Assembly: GCF_016757215.1 (NCBI RefSeq)
Contig: NZ_JAESIY010000007.1
Location: forward strand, 1-64,000
Direction: 5' to 3'
Length of the DNA stretch: 64,000 nucleotides
Source: Fulvivirga sediminis
GTDB lineage: Bacteria > Bacteroidota > Bacteroidia > Cytophagales > Cyclobacteriaceae
In this document: positions 18,527 to 26,382 of the stretch, in pieces
Layout of the letters: each line of letters starts with the position of its first letter
How positions within the stretch are numbered: the stretch's first letter is position 1
The notes under the pieces: model-generated
The model's input: the letters and a program-made list of their open reading frames with translations, nothing else
What the model was told of the DNA's origin: nothing
Databases searched by the model: none
Program-made: the position numbers and the translations under genes

Positions 18527-19270
18527 ATGAATAAAATATCTACGATTCTTACTATAGGTTTTATCTTAATAATATCATGCTTTAATGGTATGGCACAGAA
18601 AAAGGTGGGTCTTGATTATATAGAAGAATATTATAAAAATCAATCTCTAGATTCATGTGTGGTACCTTTTTATGATTCTACCCGTAATGTAGAGCAGATA
18701 ATACTCATCAGACACGGACAACCAGATGTATCACGAAAAGGGTGGAAGAACAGAGAAGAAGCCATCATTTTTACAGAAGTGTATGATAGCGTGGGTGTTT
18801 TGTCATTTAAACCAATGCCGCTATGTCCTGAAAACTTGCGTACCGACAGTGTATATTATAGCAATATCCCCAGAGCCAGAAACACCGCAGAGCGCATATT
18901 TGAAGACCGGTATGACATGATAGAAGATGCTCGCTTCCGAGAGTTTGAGAGAAAAATTATGTGCTTTTTTAATGTCAAAATGCCTTTGAGCGTATGGCTC
19001 ACTACCTCTCGTATTTTATGGCTACTGGGTTTTAATGATAAAGGAATTGAAAACTTTAAAGAAGCCAAACACAGAGCTAAAGAAAATGCAGTATACCTTG
19101 AGAAGAAAGCCGAAGAACAGCGATTGGTAATCTTGGTTGCCCATGGCTGGCATAATAAGTACGTAGCCAAATACCTGAGAAAGCGGGGGTGGGAGCAAGT
19201 AAGAAAAGGCGGAAGCAAATACACAGCAATGAATATTTTAGCTAGAGAAATTGAAGAAGTGGATAATTAG
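18527..19270 (+). CDS. Secreted histidine phosphatase family protein
   Basis: A 247-residue protein with an N-terminal signal peptide (ISTILTIGFILIISCFNGMAQ). The phosphatase nucleophile motif is LIRHGQP, the second conserved region is YYSNIPRARNTAE, and the catalytic-core second His is in LVAHGWHN. Family members remove phosphate from small molecules or proteins, and the signal peptide puts this one in the periplasm. ATG 18527 is preferred over a TTG three bases earlier. It is the last gene of the run starting at 12484 and ends shortly before the Rhs remnant, at the border of the accessory zone. Confidence 0.82.
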   Translation: MNKISTILTIGFILIISCFNGMAQKKVGLDYIEEYYKNQSLDSCVVPFYDSTRNVEQIILIRHGQPDVSRKGWKNREEAIIFTEVYDSVGVLSFKPMPLCPENLRTDSVYYSNIPRARNTAERIFEDRYDMIEDARFREFERKIMCFFNVKMPLSVWLTTSRILWLLGFNDKGIENFKEAKHRAKENAVYLEKKAEEQRLVILVAHGWHNKYVAKYLRKRGWEQVRKGGSKYTAMNILAREIEEVDN

Positions 19271-19311
19271 GATTGCTTTCGAGCATAAGGGGCTATGTTG
19301 ATTTAATTATA

Positions 19312-20252
19312 ATGCCTACCTACATAGGCCGAGTGGGAGTAGACGGCTACAACACCGCCGCCATTTTTGATGACATAAATATCTATAACTAACCTCTAAC
19401 CAGATATGGCAAACCTACCAGGGTAAAACTCTGGATGAAATAGAGGAGGAAAACACCAAAAAGCTACTGGCCCTTACGCAGTATGATTATGGGGCGAGGA
19501 TTTATAATCCAGGGATAGCACGTTTTCTATCTGTGGATCCGTTGAGTAGTGAATTTCCATGGAATTCAACATATGCTTTCGCTGAAAATGATGTTATTAG
19601 AAGTATTGATTTGGAGGGGTTAGAGAAATTGATAGTTACTAAAGAGTCCTCACAAATTTACAATCAATTTTTTAAAATAGCTCGTAGCGATGAAGTACTG
19701 AAAAAAGCAGTTTGGGATCCTATTCATAAATCAGAATTAAGAGATAAAATTCATATTTACTTTGTGCAAGTAGAACACTTTGGATATGGATTAGGAGGAG
19801 CTCCTGATGGAAGAAATATCAAAGGATCTGTAGTGGAAAAACAGATCAATGCAATCGTGGATTATGATAATGGAAATAAGGGTAAATATTATTCAGATGA
19901 AATACGATCAAATAAAAAATTTTATGAAGATGCTGGCTTGGATATCGAGACATTGAAGAAGAAAATTGATGCTGGAATTAATGTTTTTATAGTTGCTGTT
20001 GAAGAAAAGGGAAAAGGCGAAGAAGATTTATATGAGTCTATTCTTCATGAAGTTTATCTTCATTTAACAAAATTTGAAAATTCAAATAATAAGGCTGATC
20101 ATATAGATGGTCATGGAGCGGAGTATTATGAGAAAAGTGGCGAAAGCCCTTCTTATTCTCCTAACTTAGAAGACGTGCCAAATAGTAAAATGGGGAAGAT
20201 GTGGAGGAGGTTTAAAGAAAATTGGAAAGAACATAAGAATGAAAAAAAATAA
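19312..20252 (+). pseudogene. Decayed Rhs gene tip with LamG fragment and HExxxH C-terminal domain
   Basis: In one frame 19312-19389 encodes the end of a LamG-like domain (GRVGVDGYN, IFDDINIYN) and hits TAA at 19390-19392. A second frame opens just after and reads IWQTYQGKTLDE, then the Rhs core end YDYGARIYNPGIARFLSVDP and NSTYAFAENDVIRSIDLEG. From there 19533-20252 is one open frame with a GTG in place of a real start. The ~210-residue tip after the core is variable, as in polymorphic toxins. It holds HEVYLH (H172-H177) and DHIDGHG, suggesting a metal site. Nearly all the Rhs shell is missing, so this is an orphan tip; whether it is translated is unknown. Its last 14 bases overlap the next gene. 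Confidence 0.75.
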
Positions 20253-20937
20253 CATATATCCTTTACTCTGGATTTTGATAGCGATTTCTTGTACGAATAA
20301 GAATGTTCAGCATGATAATGTATCCAATTTAAAATCAATTTCAGGAGATTGTAATTTGCCTAACTTAGGTATAGCCAAAAGTAACTCTAACCTCTTTGAA
20401 CAAGCTTTATGCATTAATGAAATAGATGATGATGAAATAGATAATACTTTTTATTTTGCTAAAATATCTTCAAATTTTATCGATACAGATTCAGTTAAAT
20501 ATCAACTTTTCTATTTAAAAGGAAAAGATGGACGTTCGTTGACTGGGTATTGGGGATTATTAAAGGAAACTGGTATAGGATACTTTATACCATTAGGCCA
20601 GGAAAATTGTTCATATCCAATATTTTCTATATATCAAAAAAAAATAACGTATGAAATGAATTCCAAACCTAAAGCATGCTTAATAAATAATACTTCTGAT
20701 TTATTCATTTCCTATGAATCTGAGACTTCAATTAGAGATAGTTTATACTATGTTCAATTAATGGTACTGCCAGTTGAAGGAGTCAATATTACCTATGAAA
20801 AGCATTTAAAATATGCTTCTAGGGCTGTTTTTACTATTTCTATATGTCGTGGAATTTTAAATTTTGAATATGATCCAGATATTCAGTATACTATTTTACC
20901 ATGGGCGATGGAGTATGTTGGTATGAATAAGCCCTAA
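20239..20937 (+). CDS. Lipoprotein overlapping the Rhs tip, putative immunity protein
   Basis: A 232-residue protein with a lipoprotein signal (YPLLWILIAISC). The mature part is rich in Asp, Asn and aromatic residues with several cysteines. I recognise no family. It overlaps the Rhs tip by 14 bp, the position typical of the cognate immunity gene, and a lipoprotein would guard the periplasm or outer membrane against a toxin acting there. The immunity role is inferred from position only. Base composition is AT-rich like the other orphan genes of this zone. Confidence 0.6.
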   Translation: MKKNNIYPLLWILIAISCTNKNVQHDNVSNLKSISGDCNLPNLGIAKSNSNLFEQALCINEIDDDEIDNTFYFAKISSNFIDTDSVKYQLFYLKGKDGRSLTGYWGLLKETGIGYFIPLGQENCSYPIFSIYQKKITYEMNSKPKACLINNTSDLFISYESETSIRDSLYYVQLMVLPVEGVNITYEKHLKYASRAVFTISICRGILNFEYDPDIQYTILPWAMEYVGMNKP

Positions 20938-20973
20938 TTACCGCCATGCCCCCAACTGGTGGTAGGTTACCTA

Positions 20974-21160
20974 ACCCACTGGTCGTAGGTTAAGCGGAGC
21001 GGTCCTACGACCTATAATTAGCATATGCTCGCAATGAGATAACCGTATGTCTGTAGATATAATGCACTGTCAGTATTTCATTAATATGAATTTGTGGATA
21101 AAGAAAGGAATTTTAGCGGACGCTCAAGCAATATATGGATCGTAGCGGACGCTACGACCA
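20974..21160 (+). repeat. Inverted-repeat element, copy A
   Basis: A ~190 bp member of the element best preserved at 23326-23524. The left end carries CACTGGTCGTAGG and the hairpin GGTCGTAGG / CCTACGACC; the right end GTAGCGGACGCTACGACCA. Another partial left-end sequence (ACTGGTGGTAGG) lies just before it at 20955. It differs from the other copies by scattered substitutions and a short deletion at the GAGCATATGCTC palindrome. Confidence 0.85.
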
Positions 21161-21238
21161 GATGTGATGCACTTCAGAGGGCAGCCAATAAATATGAAGG
21201 GGACATTAATGTAAAGAAAAAGTAATAGATTTAATGAT

Positions 21239-21781
21239 ATGGATAGAACTACTATATATGACCACATAAAGTCGATTGAATCAAATGAAGTAAAATTATA
21301 TTCGTTTTTATATGACTTGATTTACAATGAGGAGTCAAACGATGTTTCTTTTTTGGAAAAACTGTATTCATCATTTTTATTGGATGATAGGTCAGAGATA
21401 AAAAGGATAGCAATATATGCTTTGCTGTTCGGTTTGAAAATCCAGAAGGATAGGTACAAAAATTTTGCATTAGATAATTTACAAGATACAGAGAATGATT
21501 ACGATTTGAGGTTAACATGTATATCTGGGATTGGTCAAGCCTATCGCAATACTAGAGAACCATTAATATTATCCATTTTAAGTACTCTATATAATGATTC
21601 AACTGAAGATTTGAATATTCGCGCAGAATGTTTTAGCTCAATGATGAGAGTATACGGATTAGATTCCAAAGAGATGGTAAAAAAGAATAATTGCATAATT
21701 GTATCTTTTGAGGATATTGAACAGGATAACTTTAATGACGAACTTAATAATATTGCAGTAATTATCGAAAAGAGAGTTTAA
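21239..21781 (+). CDS. Orphan all-helical protein, HEAT-repeat-like, putative immunity gene
   Basis: A 180-residue soluble protein without signal peptide. Repeated amphipathic helix pairs (IKRIAIYALLFGLKIQ, DLRLTCISGIGQAYRN, LNIRAECFSSMMRVYG) give a HEAT-like pattern. Many cytoplasmic immunity proteins of polymorphic toxin loci are alpha-solenoids of this kind. It sits alone between copies A and B of the inverted-repeat element with no toxin next to it, as expected for an orphan immunity gene. No specific family recognised. The immunity role is inference. Confidence 0.6.
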   Translation: MDRTTIYDHIKSIESNEVKLYSFLYDLIYNEESNDVSFLEKLYSSFLLDDRSEIKRIAIYALLFGLKIQKDRYKNFALDNLQDTENDYDLRLTCISGIGQAYRNTREPLILSILSTLYNDSTEDLNIRAECFSSMMRVYGLDSKEMVKKNNCIIVSFEDIEQDNFNDELNNIAVIIEKRV

Positions 21782-21806
21782 GCTATTTAGAACCTGCTAT
21801 CTACAC

Positions 21807-21977
21807 TCCCACTGGTCGTAGGTTAAGCGCAGCGGTCCTACGACCTACCATGAGCAAGAGCATATGCTCGGAATGAGATAAGCGAATGTCTGAAGCCACA
21901 ATACTTTAGTCAGTATTTTATGAATATGAGTTTGTACGTAAAGAAAGGAATTTGAGCGGACGCTACGACCAGTGGGG
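21807..21977 (+). repeat. Inverted-repeat element, copy B
   Basis: Left end CTCCCACTGGTCGTAGG, internal hairpin GGTCGTAGG / CCTACGACC and palindrome GAGCATATGCTC are intact. The right end CGCTACGACCAGTGGGG is present, but the internal segment with the TTGAGC / GCTCAA hairpin and TATATGG is lost, making it ~27 bp shorter than copy D. Confidence 0.88.
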
Positions 21978-22175
21978 CTATGGTTTTGGTACTTATAATC
22001 AATCTGAAAATAGCATTGGTAAATCTTTGCTGATAATTGCAACAGACATAACTATAAGAATATTCTTTCCAGAACATGGAATCGAGTCAATGAATAACAG
22101 AGCTTTAAATGGTTAAGACAAACTTTCTAAAGAAGGAATGTAAGCCGGTAAAGACGATATTCAAAACAAAGAATA

Positions 22176-22632
22176 ATGAATAGCAGTATATTTTTTTAAT
22201 GGCTTTTGCTTGTATTTCCTGCGCAAAAGAAAAGATTACTTATTACATATATGACGGGGTTGGTGTCACTGGGATAGACAAAATGCAGAAACCTACCTTT
22301 ATTATGATAGCTGCACCAATCATGATGTGCCTTGCCCAGATTCGTTTGTTAGGGTACAATATGCAGGATTTGATGAAAACATGGGTGGATATTTAATTTT
22401 TCATCCTAATAAGAAAGTGGAGATACTTCGGATGTATGGTTATTTTAACGAAATTGGGGATACATCTTCTTTGTATTTGAACCAATATGATGACAATTAC
22501 CGATTGAACAAAAGGCTTGATAGCATTCAAGGTACCTACGGTAGCAAAGTTTGGATATCTGATGTTATAGATGAAGAGAAAGATGCAAATTTAAAAAATA
22601 GCTCAAAGGTGAAAGCGATTTATCCTAAATAG
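22176..22632 (+). pseudogene. Small lipoprotein gene broken at two homopolymers
   Basis: From ATG 22176 the frame reads MNSSIFF and stops at a T7 run (22191-22197). One more T would give the lipoprotein signal FFLMAFACISC followed by AKEKITYYIYDG. At a G4 run near 22256-22259 the frame shifts again, and continues as WCHWDRQNAETYLYYDSC to the stop at 22632. Corrected, the product is ~150 residues, exported as a lipoprotein, with four or more cysteines. No family recognised. It lies between element copies B and C and, like its neighbours, resembles an orphan immunity gene. Both lesions are at homopolymers, so sequencing error is possible. Confidence 0.6.
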
Positions 22633-22656
22633 CAAAACCCCTCTTTCCCGCCATGC

Positions 22657-22827
22657 TCCCACTGGTCGTAGATTAAGCGTAGCGGTCCTACGACCTACCA
22701 TGATCAAGAGCATATGCTCGGAATGAGATAAGCGTATGTCTGTAGCTACAATGCTTAGTCAGTATTTCATTAATATGAATTTGTACGTAAAGAAAGGAAT
22801 TTGAGCGGACGCTCAAGCAAAGTATGG
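22657..22827 (+). repeat. Inverted-repeat element, copy C (right end missing)
   Basis: Begins CTCCCACTGGTCGTAG and runs through TTGAGCGGACGCTCAA to the ATATGG-like position, where it ends abruptly. The terminal CTACGACCAGTGGGG is absent. The next gene starts at the ATG formed by the truncated end. Confidence 0.88.
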
Positions 22828-23321
22828 AGAACGTTAAAAGTTTTAAAAAGAAAGCAAAAATTAAAGGGCGTTGTGCTTTATTTGGAGCAGGTTTTCTTTT
22901 TGGTATTTCTTTGTTAATGGGATGTATTGTTAGTTCCAAATATGGTTTTGGAGTACCAGGGTATTTTATTTCTGTTATAGTAGCTACATCACTAGAGTTA
23001 CTACTTGCTAGTTTAGCGTTTTACAGGTATTATATAACAGAATCATTTATATATAAAGATTATACCTTTGCTCCATGGAAAAAACCATGGGTTTGCTCTT
23101 TTAATGACATTAAGTATGTTTTGTATACGGGGAATATAAGTGTAAGAGGGTCACCCCCTGCAGTCATGAAGGTAGTTACAAAAACAGGTTTAGTTAGTCA
23201 AAATCTTCATTTCGTTGATTATGATAGAAAAAAACTTAAAATCTTTGCAGAGCTTCTCAAAAATAAGGAAATAGAGATTATTAATAGATTTTCCGATTAC
23301 GATATTAATCATTACTTATGA
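22824..23321 (+). CDS. Orphan two-segment membrane protein, putative immunity gene
   Basis: A 165-residue protein: Lys-rich N-terminus, two hydrophobic segments (ALFGAGFLFGISLLMGCIV and GYFISVIVATSLELLLASLAF), then a ~100-residue soluble tail with a beta-rich, PH-like look (FIYKDYTFAPWKKPW, DIKYVLYTGNISV). I recognise no family. Its start codon is formed at the broken right end of repeat copy C, so its upstream signals come from the repeat. It stands alone between copies C and D. A membrane immunity protein is a reasonable guess but not shown. Confidence 0.6.
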   Translation: MENVKSFKKKAKIKGRCALFGAGFLFGISLLMGCIVSSKYGFGVPGYFISVIVATSLELLLASLAFYRYYITESFIYKDYTFAPWKKPWVCSFNDIKYVLYTGNISVRGSPPAVMKVVTKTGLVSQNLHFVDYDRKKLKIFAELLKNKEIEIINRFSDYDINHYL

Positions 23322-23325
23322 AACA

Positions 23326-23524
23326 CCCCACTGGTCGTAGGTTAAGCGCAGCGGTCCTACGACCTATAATTAGCAAGAGCATATGCTCGGAATGAGATAA
23401 GCGGATGTCTGAGGCCACAATGCACAGGGAGTATTTCATTAATATGAATTTGTTCGTAAAGAAAGGAATTTGAGCGGACGCTCAAGCAATATATGGATCG
23501 TAACGGATGCTACGACCAGTGGGG
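23326..23524 (+). repeat. Inverted-repeat element, copy D (complete)
   Basis: The best-preserved copy, ~199 bp. It starts CCCCACTGGTCGTAG and ends CTACGACCAGTGGGG, a perfect 15 bp terminal inverted repeat. Inside are GGTCGTAGG / CCTACGACC, GAGCATATGCTC, TTGAGC / GCTCAA and GTAACGGATGCTAC-type hairpins. It has no coding capacity and no clear target-site duplication. Just to its right a minus-strand frame of ~54 codons (about 23644 to 23484) runs into the element and looks like a truncated gene. Confidence 0.92.
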
Positions 23525-23717
23525 CATATGAGGTGTCTCCTTGAGAAATATTGGTTATACCATAACTGTTTTACATTAGAGGCACCCCTCACTTTCATAA
23601 AAGCCACTTCTATAATTTCTGGTAGAATTTCAATTTCTACATACATAAAAAGCTAAAATATACTTACGTCTAGGCAAAATAAGTAGGTCGTAGCCTTCAC
23701 TACGACCGATAGAGATA

Positions 23718-24128
23718 TTATAAATACCTTTCATTTTCTGCTATTTCCAGATCATTTATACTGGCAAATCTTTTTGCCATCAGACCGTTTTCATCAAATT
23801 CCCAATTTTCGTTCCCGTAGGCTCTAAACCATTGACCATTCAGATTTCTGTATTCATATTCAAAGCGTACAGCTATTCTATTGTCAGAATGGCTCCAATA
23901 TTCTTTCTTGAGTTTATAGTCTAATTCATTCTGCCATTTTTTGGACAGGAAGGCTGTAATTTCTTCCCGACCGTTAATGAATAGGTTTCTATTTCGCCAT
24001 TCACTGTCTACTGTATAAGCTAGAACTACTTTTTCAGGATTCTGAGAATTCCAAGCATCTTCTGCCATTTGAATTTTTTGTCTGGCAGTATCTGCTGTAA
24101 ATGGTGGTAGTGGATGTTTCTTTTCCAA
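23718..24128 (-). CDS. DUF1348 / NTF2-like fold protein
   Basis: A 136-residue protein of the DUF1348 family (SnoaL/NTF2-like fold). [56 protein letters not shown] and [15 protein letters not shown] are highly characteristic blocks. Function of the family is unknown; the fold often binds small hydrophobic molecules. It follows the TetR gene by 4 bp and is surely co-transcribed and probably autoregulated with it. The family usually runs ~10-15 residues further; this copy ends at NERYL, where a TACGACC-type repeat fragment (23684-23710) lies nearby, so the C-terminus may have been clipped. Confidence 0.85.
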   Translation of the reverse strand: MEKKHPLPPFTADTARQKIQMAEDAWNSQNPEKVVLAYTVDSEWRNRNLFINGREEITAFLSKKWQNELDYKLKKEYWSHSDNRIAVRFEYEYRNLNGQWFRAYGNENWEFDENGLMAKRFASINDLEIAENERYL

Positions 24129-24132
24129 TGGT

Positions 24133-24657
24133 TTATATAATATGGTTAACGATTATTTTTGTTTTATGCACAATTTCATTTGCTTGAAAAAGCTGAGACT
24201 CTATGATAGCGCTTTCAAAAAGCAAGTAGACATTCAACGCAATGAGTTCATTATCAATTAACTCCATAAATGAATTTCTCAAAGCCGATTTGTGAGACTG
24301 GATAATGGAGAGGATGTTATGCTGTTCTTTTGATATTTCTGAAAGAATATTTAAGAAGGCGCAGCCTCTAAAGTGCTCATTTTCATTCATAAATATGATG
24401 AAGTCGAAAGCGCGTAATGTTTTACTCTTAGGTTCTTTTTCAGTTGAAATGAATTTGGAGAACTCTGAAAGCCAATAGGTGTGTCTGTTATTTAAATATT
24501 CTACACAAAGATTTTCTTTCGATTCAAAATGTTGGTAAAAGCTAGCTTTAGCGACTTTGGCCTCTTTTATTATTTGATTTATGCCTGTGCTATTATACCC
24601 CTGTTGATGGAATAATTCTGATGTAACTTCTAAAATTCGTTCTCTTGGTGAGTTCAT
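24133..24657 (-). CDS. TetR family transcriptional regulator
   Basis: A 174-residue regulator with a classical N-terminal Tet[47 protein letters not shown]. The C-terminal ligand-binding half is all-helical, as expected. It heads a two-gene minus-strand operon with the DUF1348 protein, and most likely represses its own promoter until a small ligand binds. The pair is a normal metabolic module that seems to be embedded in, rather than part of, the orphan immunity array. Confidence 0.88.
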   Translation of the reverse strand: MNSPRERILEVTSELFHQQGYNSTGINQIIKEAKVAKASFYQHFESKENLCVEYLNNRHTYWLSEFSKFISTEKEPKSKTLRAFDFIIFMNENEHFRGCAFLNILSEISKEQHNILSIIQSHKSALRNSFMELIDNELIALNVYLLFESAIIESQLFQANEIVHKTKIIVNHII

Positions 24658-24926
24658 GGTTATTCATTTTTGGCAAAAATAGAGAATTATAAACATACAG
24701 ACCACTCTGTCTATTTTTTTCAATCACTTACCATTGCCTTTACTATTCAGGTTTACAAAACCTTTTGAGATCAATTATTAAATAGAGATTGGCAACTTAT
24801 TGGTTATTTAAAAGTAATGCTTGTACATATATTAATTTATTCGTTTATATGGATGTGATATATAATCAATTTAAGTACCTATTCATTGATAAACGTTATT
24901 GCACACTTGTTAACTGGTTTGGTTGC

Positions 24927-25124
24927 TCCCACTGGTCGTAGGTTAAGCGCAGCGGTCCTACGACCTACCATGATCAAGAGCATATGCTCGGAATAAGATA
25001 AGCAGATTTCTGAAGCTACACTGCTTAGTCAGTATTTCATAATACAAGTTCGTGTTTAAAGAAAGGAATTTGAGCGGAGGCTCAAGCAATATATGGATCG
25101 TAGCGGATGCTACTACCAGTGGGG
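24927..25124 (+). repeat. Inverted-repeat element, copy E
   Basis: Nearly complete. Left end CTCCCACTGGTCGTAGG, right end CTACTACCAGTGGGG (one change from the terminal repeat). Internal palindrome and hairpins retained with few substitutions. Same orientation as copies A-D. Confidence 0.9.
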
Positions 25125-25249
25125 TTGGGATAAAAACCCAAGCAAATATTACATGATCCCATGGATTCATTATTAATTGCACCTTATTATCTCAGAAGAA
25201 CAAATTAGAATGAAGCAAGTGTTAGAGAAAGCAATGTTTATATATATAT

Positions 25250-25525
25250 ATGTTGTTTTTTATAGGAAATTATTTTACGGAAGTTGCAGAAATTAGTTGG
25301 TTAAATAGACTGTTATTCTGTGCTTGTTTCGTAAATAATGTTTTTTTGTCAAAGGCTTGGAAGTTGTCATTGATTATCTTTTTTATAAGTTTAGTTGTGT
25401 GTTTAATTATAATTTTTTTTGTTATAAATAGTGATGGAAATAGCGTTGATAAATATTTGATAGTAGCATTTTTCGGAAGCACTATTTTAAGATTAATATA
25501 TGTCCAAATAATCAGGAATGAATAA
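25250..25525 (+). CDS. Small hypothetical membrane protein, orphan gene
   Basis: A 91-residue frame with two or three hydrophobic segments, the clearest being SLIIFFISLVVCLIIIFFV and VAFFGSTILRLIYVQI. No family recognised. It lies between element copies E and F, like the other orphans. An upstream ATG at 25211 reads into it only if the TA-dinucleotide run at 25240-25252 changed by two bases, so the present start may be truncated. Could be a decayed membrane immunity gene; low certainty that it is expressed. Confidence 0.4.
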   Translation: MLFFIGNYFTEVAEISWLNRLLFCACFVNNVFLSKAWKLSLIIFFISLVVCLIIIFFVINSDGNSVDKYLIVAFFGSTILRLIYVQIIRNE

Positions 25526-25561
25526 ATTCCCTCGTTGCCGCCATGCTTTGTATGGTAGGGT

Positions 25562-25667
25562 TTTGGAATAGGATAAGTTAATGGCTGAGGCTACAATACA
25601 CAGGCAGTATTTCATGAATAAAGGTTTGTGCTTAAAGAAAGGAATTTGAGCGGACGCTACGACCAGT
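25562..25667 (+). repeat. Inverted-repeat element, copy F (right part only)
   Basis: Matches the right ~110 bp of the element from TTGGAATAGGATAAG through AAGAAAGGAATTTGAGCGGA to CGCTACGACCAG. The left third with the GGTCGTAGG hairpin is missing. CCGCCATGCTT just before it corresponds to the flank of copies A and C. Confidence 0.8.
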
Positions 25668-25710
25668 TTTGAAAAGCAGGCGTTCACACACAGGAATTAG
25701 CAAATAGAAG

Positions 25711-25824
25711 CGTCATTCCTGAATCATGGAACATAGCGCAATGATATCAGGAATCTCACTGTTCGGTTAGTGTTATCTGAACAGCGAGATCCCGGCTCTT
25801 CACTTCGTTGCGGCCGGGATGACG
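25711..25824 (+). repeat. Dispersed repeat, CGTCATTCC...GGGATGACG family
   Basis: Ends CGTCATTCC and GGGATGACG are related as imperfect inverted repeats. Internal text GATATCAGGAATCTCACTG is shared with 27239-27354, and fragments lie at 1488-1502 and 52935-52990. Non-coding and degenerate. Confidence 0.75.
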
Positions 25825-26382
25825 TTATAGAGTTATGATTAATCACTTCTTTAACAATAAATACCTTTTTTTCTATCAGAAACTAACTCAAAAAATCCAG
25901 AGTCATGTCGACGAAAGGAGACATCTATGTATTCATTTAGTAGAAGCTTTGCAAACAGTCGCTCTCCTCAGCCGCTTGACGACTATTTCTGAGTCCTCTG
26001 GCCTGTTAGGTAGAGATGCATTTGCATACTAAAGACTAACAATTAGGTTAAGTCAGACTCTGCACATTCCATTTAGTTTCATATGGTGAACTGTAAGCGC
26101 AATATCGGCCAGAAACCAATAAGAATTCAAACTAAAAGTAGGATAATGGCTAGCTTAGGAAAGCACCCTAAACAAACTTACCTCTTTATGTTCGTTGTTA
26201 GTTTATCAGTATTTGGGAAAGTACAGATTAGGCATTTGGCTAAGCTTTAAACACCTACATTCCTTGTGTCTGCGTTCCTCTTTATTAAAAGATTACATCT
26301 TATAATAAACCAAATAAATCTAATAATTTAGCGCTTCATTAGTTACTCATATCCTGTAAACAAGTCTAATCAATTTATTAAA
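25825..26382. other. Gene-free stretch with a repeat fragment
   Basis: Contains an AGGAG-type repeat (GTCGACGAAAGGAG, 25904-25965). A 65-codon frame at 25835-26032 spans that repeat and is not credible as a gene. The rest shows nothing I can name. Confidence 0.6.

Noticed and set aside
19533-19535. GTG as real start of the Rhs tip
   Set aside because: The Rhs core pattern continues in frame upstream of it (YDYGARIYNPGIARFLS), so it is an internal codon of a truncated gene.
20974-25667. Regularly spaced repeats that might look like a CRISPR array
   Set aside because: Units are ~170-200 bp with terminal inverted repeats, spacing is 300-1500 bp and filled with genes, and no cas gene is present.
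25493-25687. Minus-strand ORF across element copy F
   Set aside because: Translation of repeat sequence; the same false frames appear on the minus strand of copies B, C and E.
25835-26032. 65-codon plus-strand ORF
   Set aside because: It runs through the AGGAG-family repeat, has no protein-like pattern and no conserved start.
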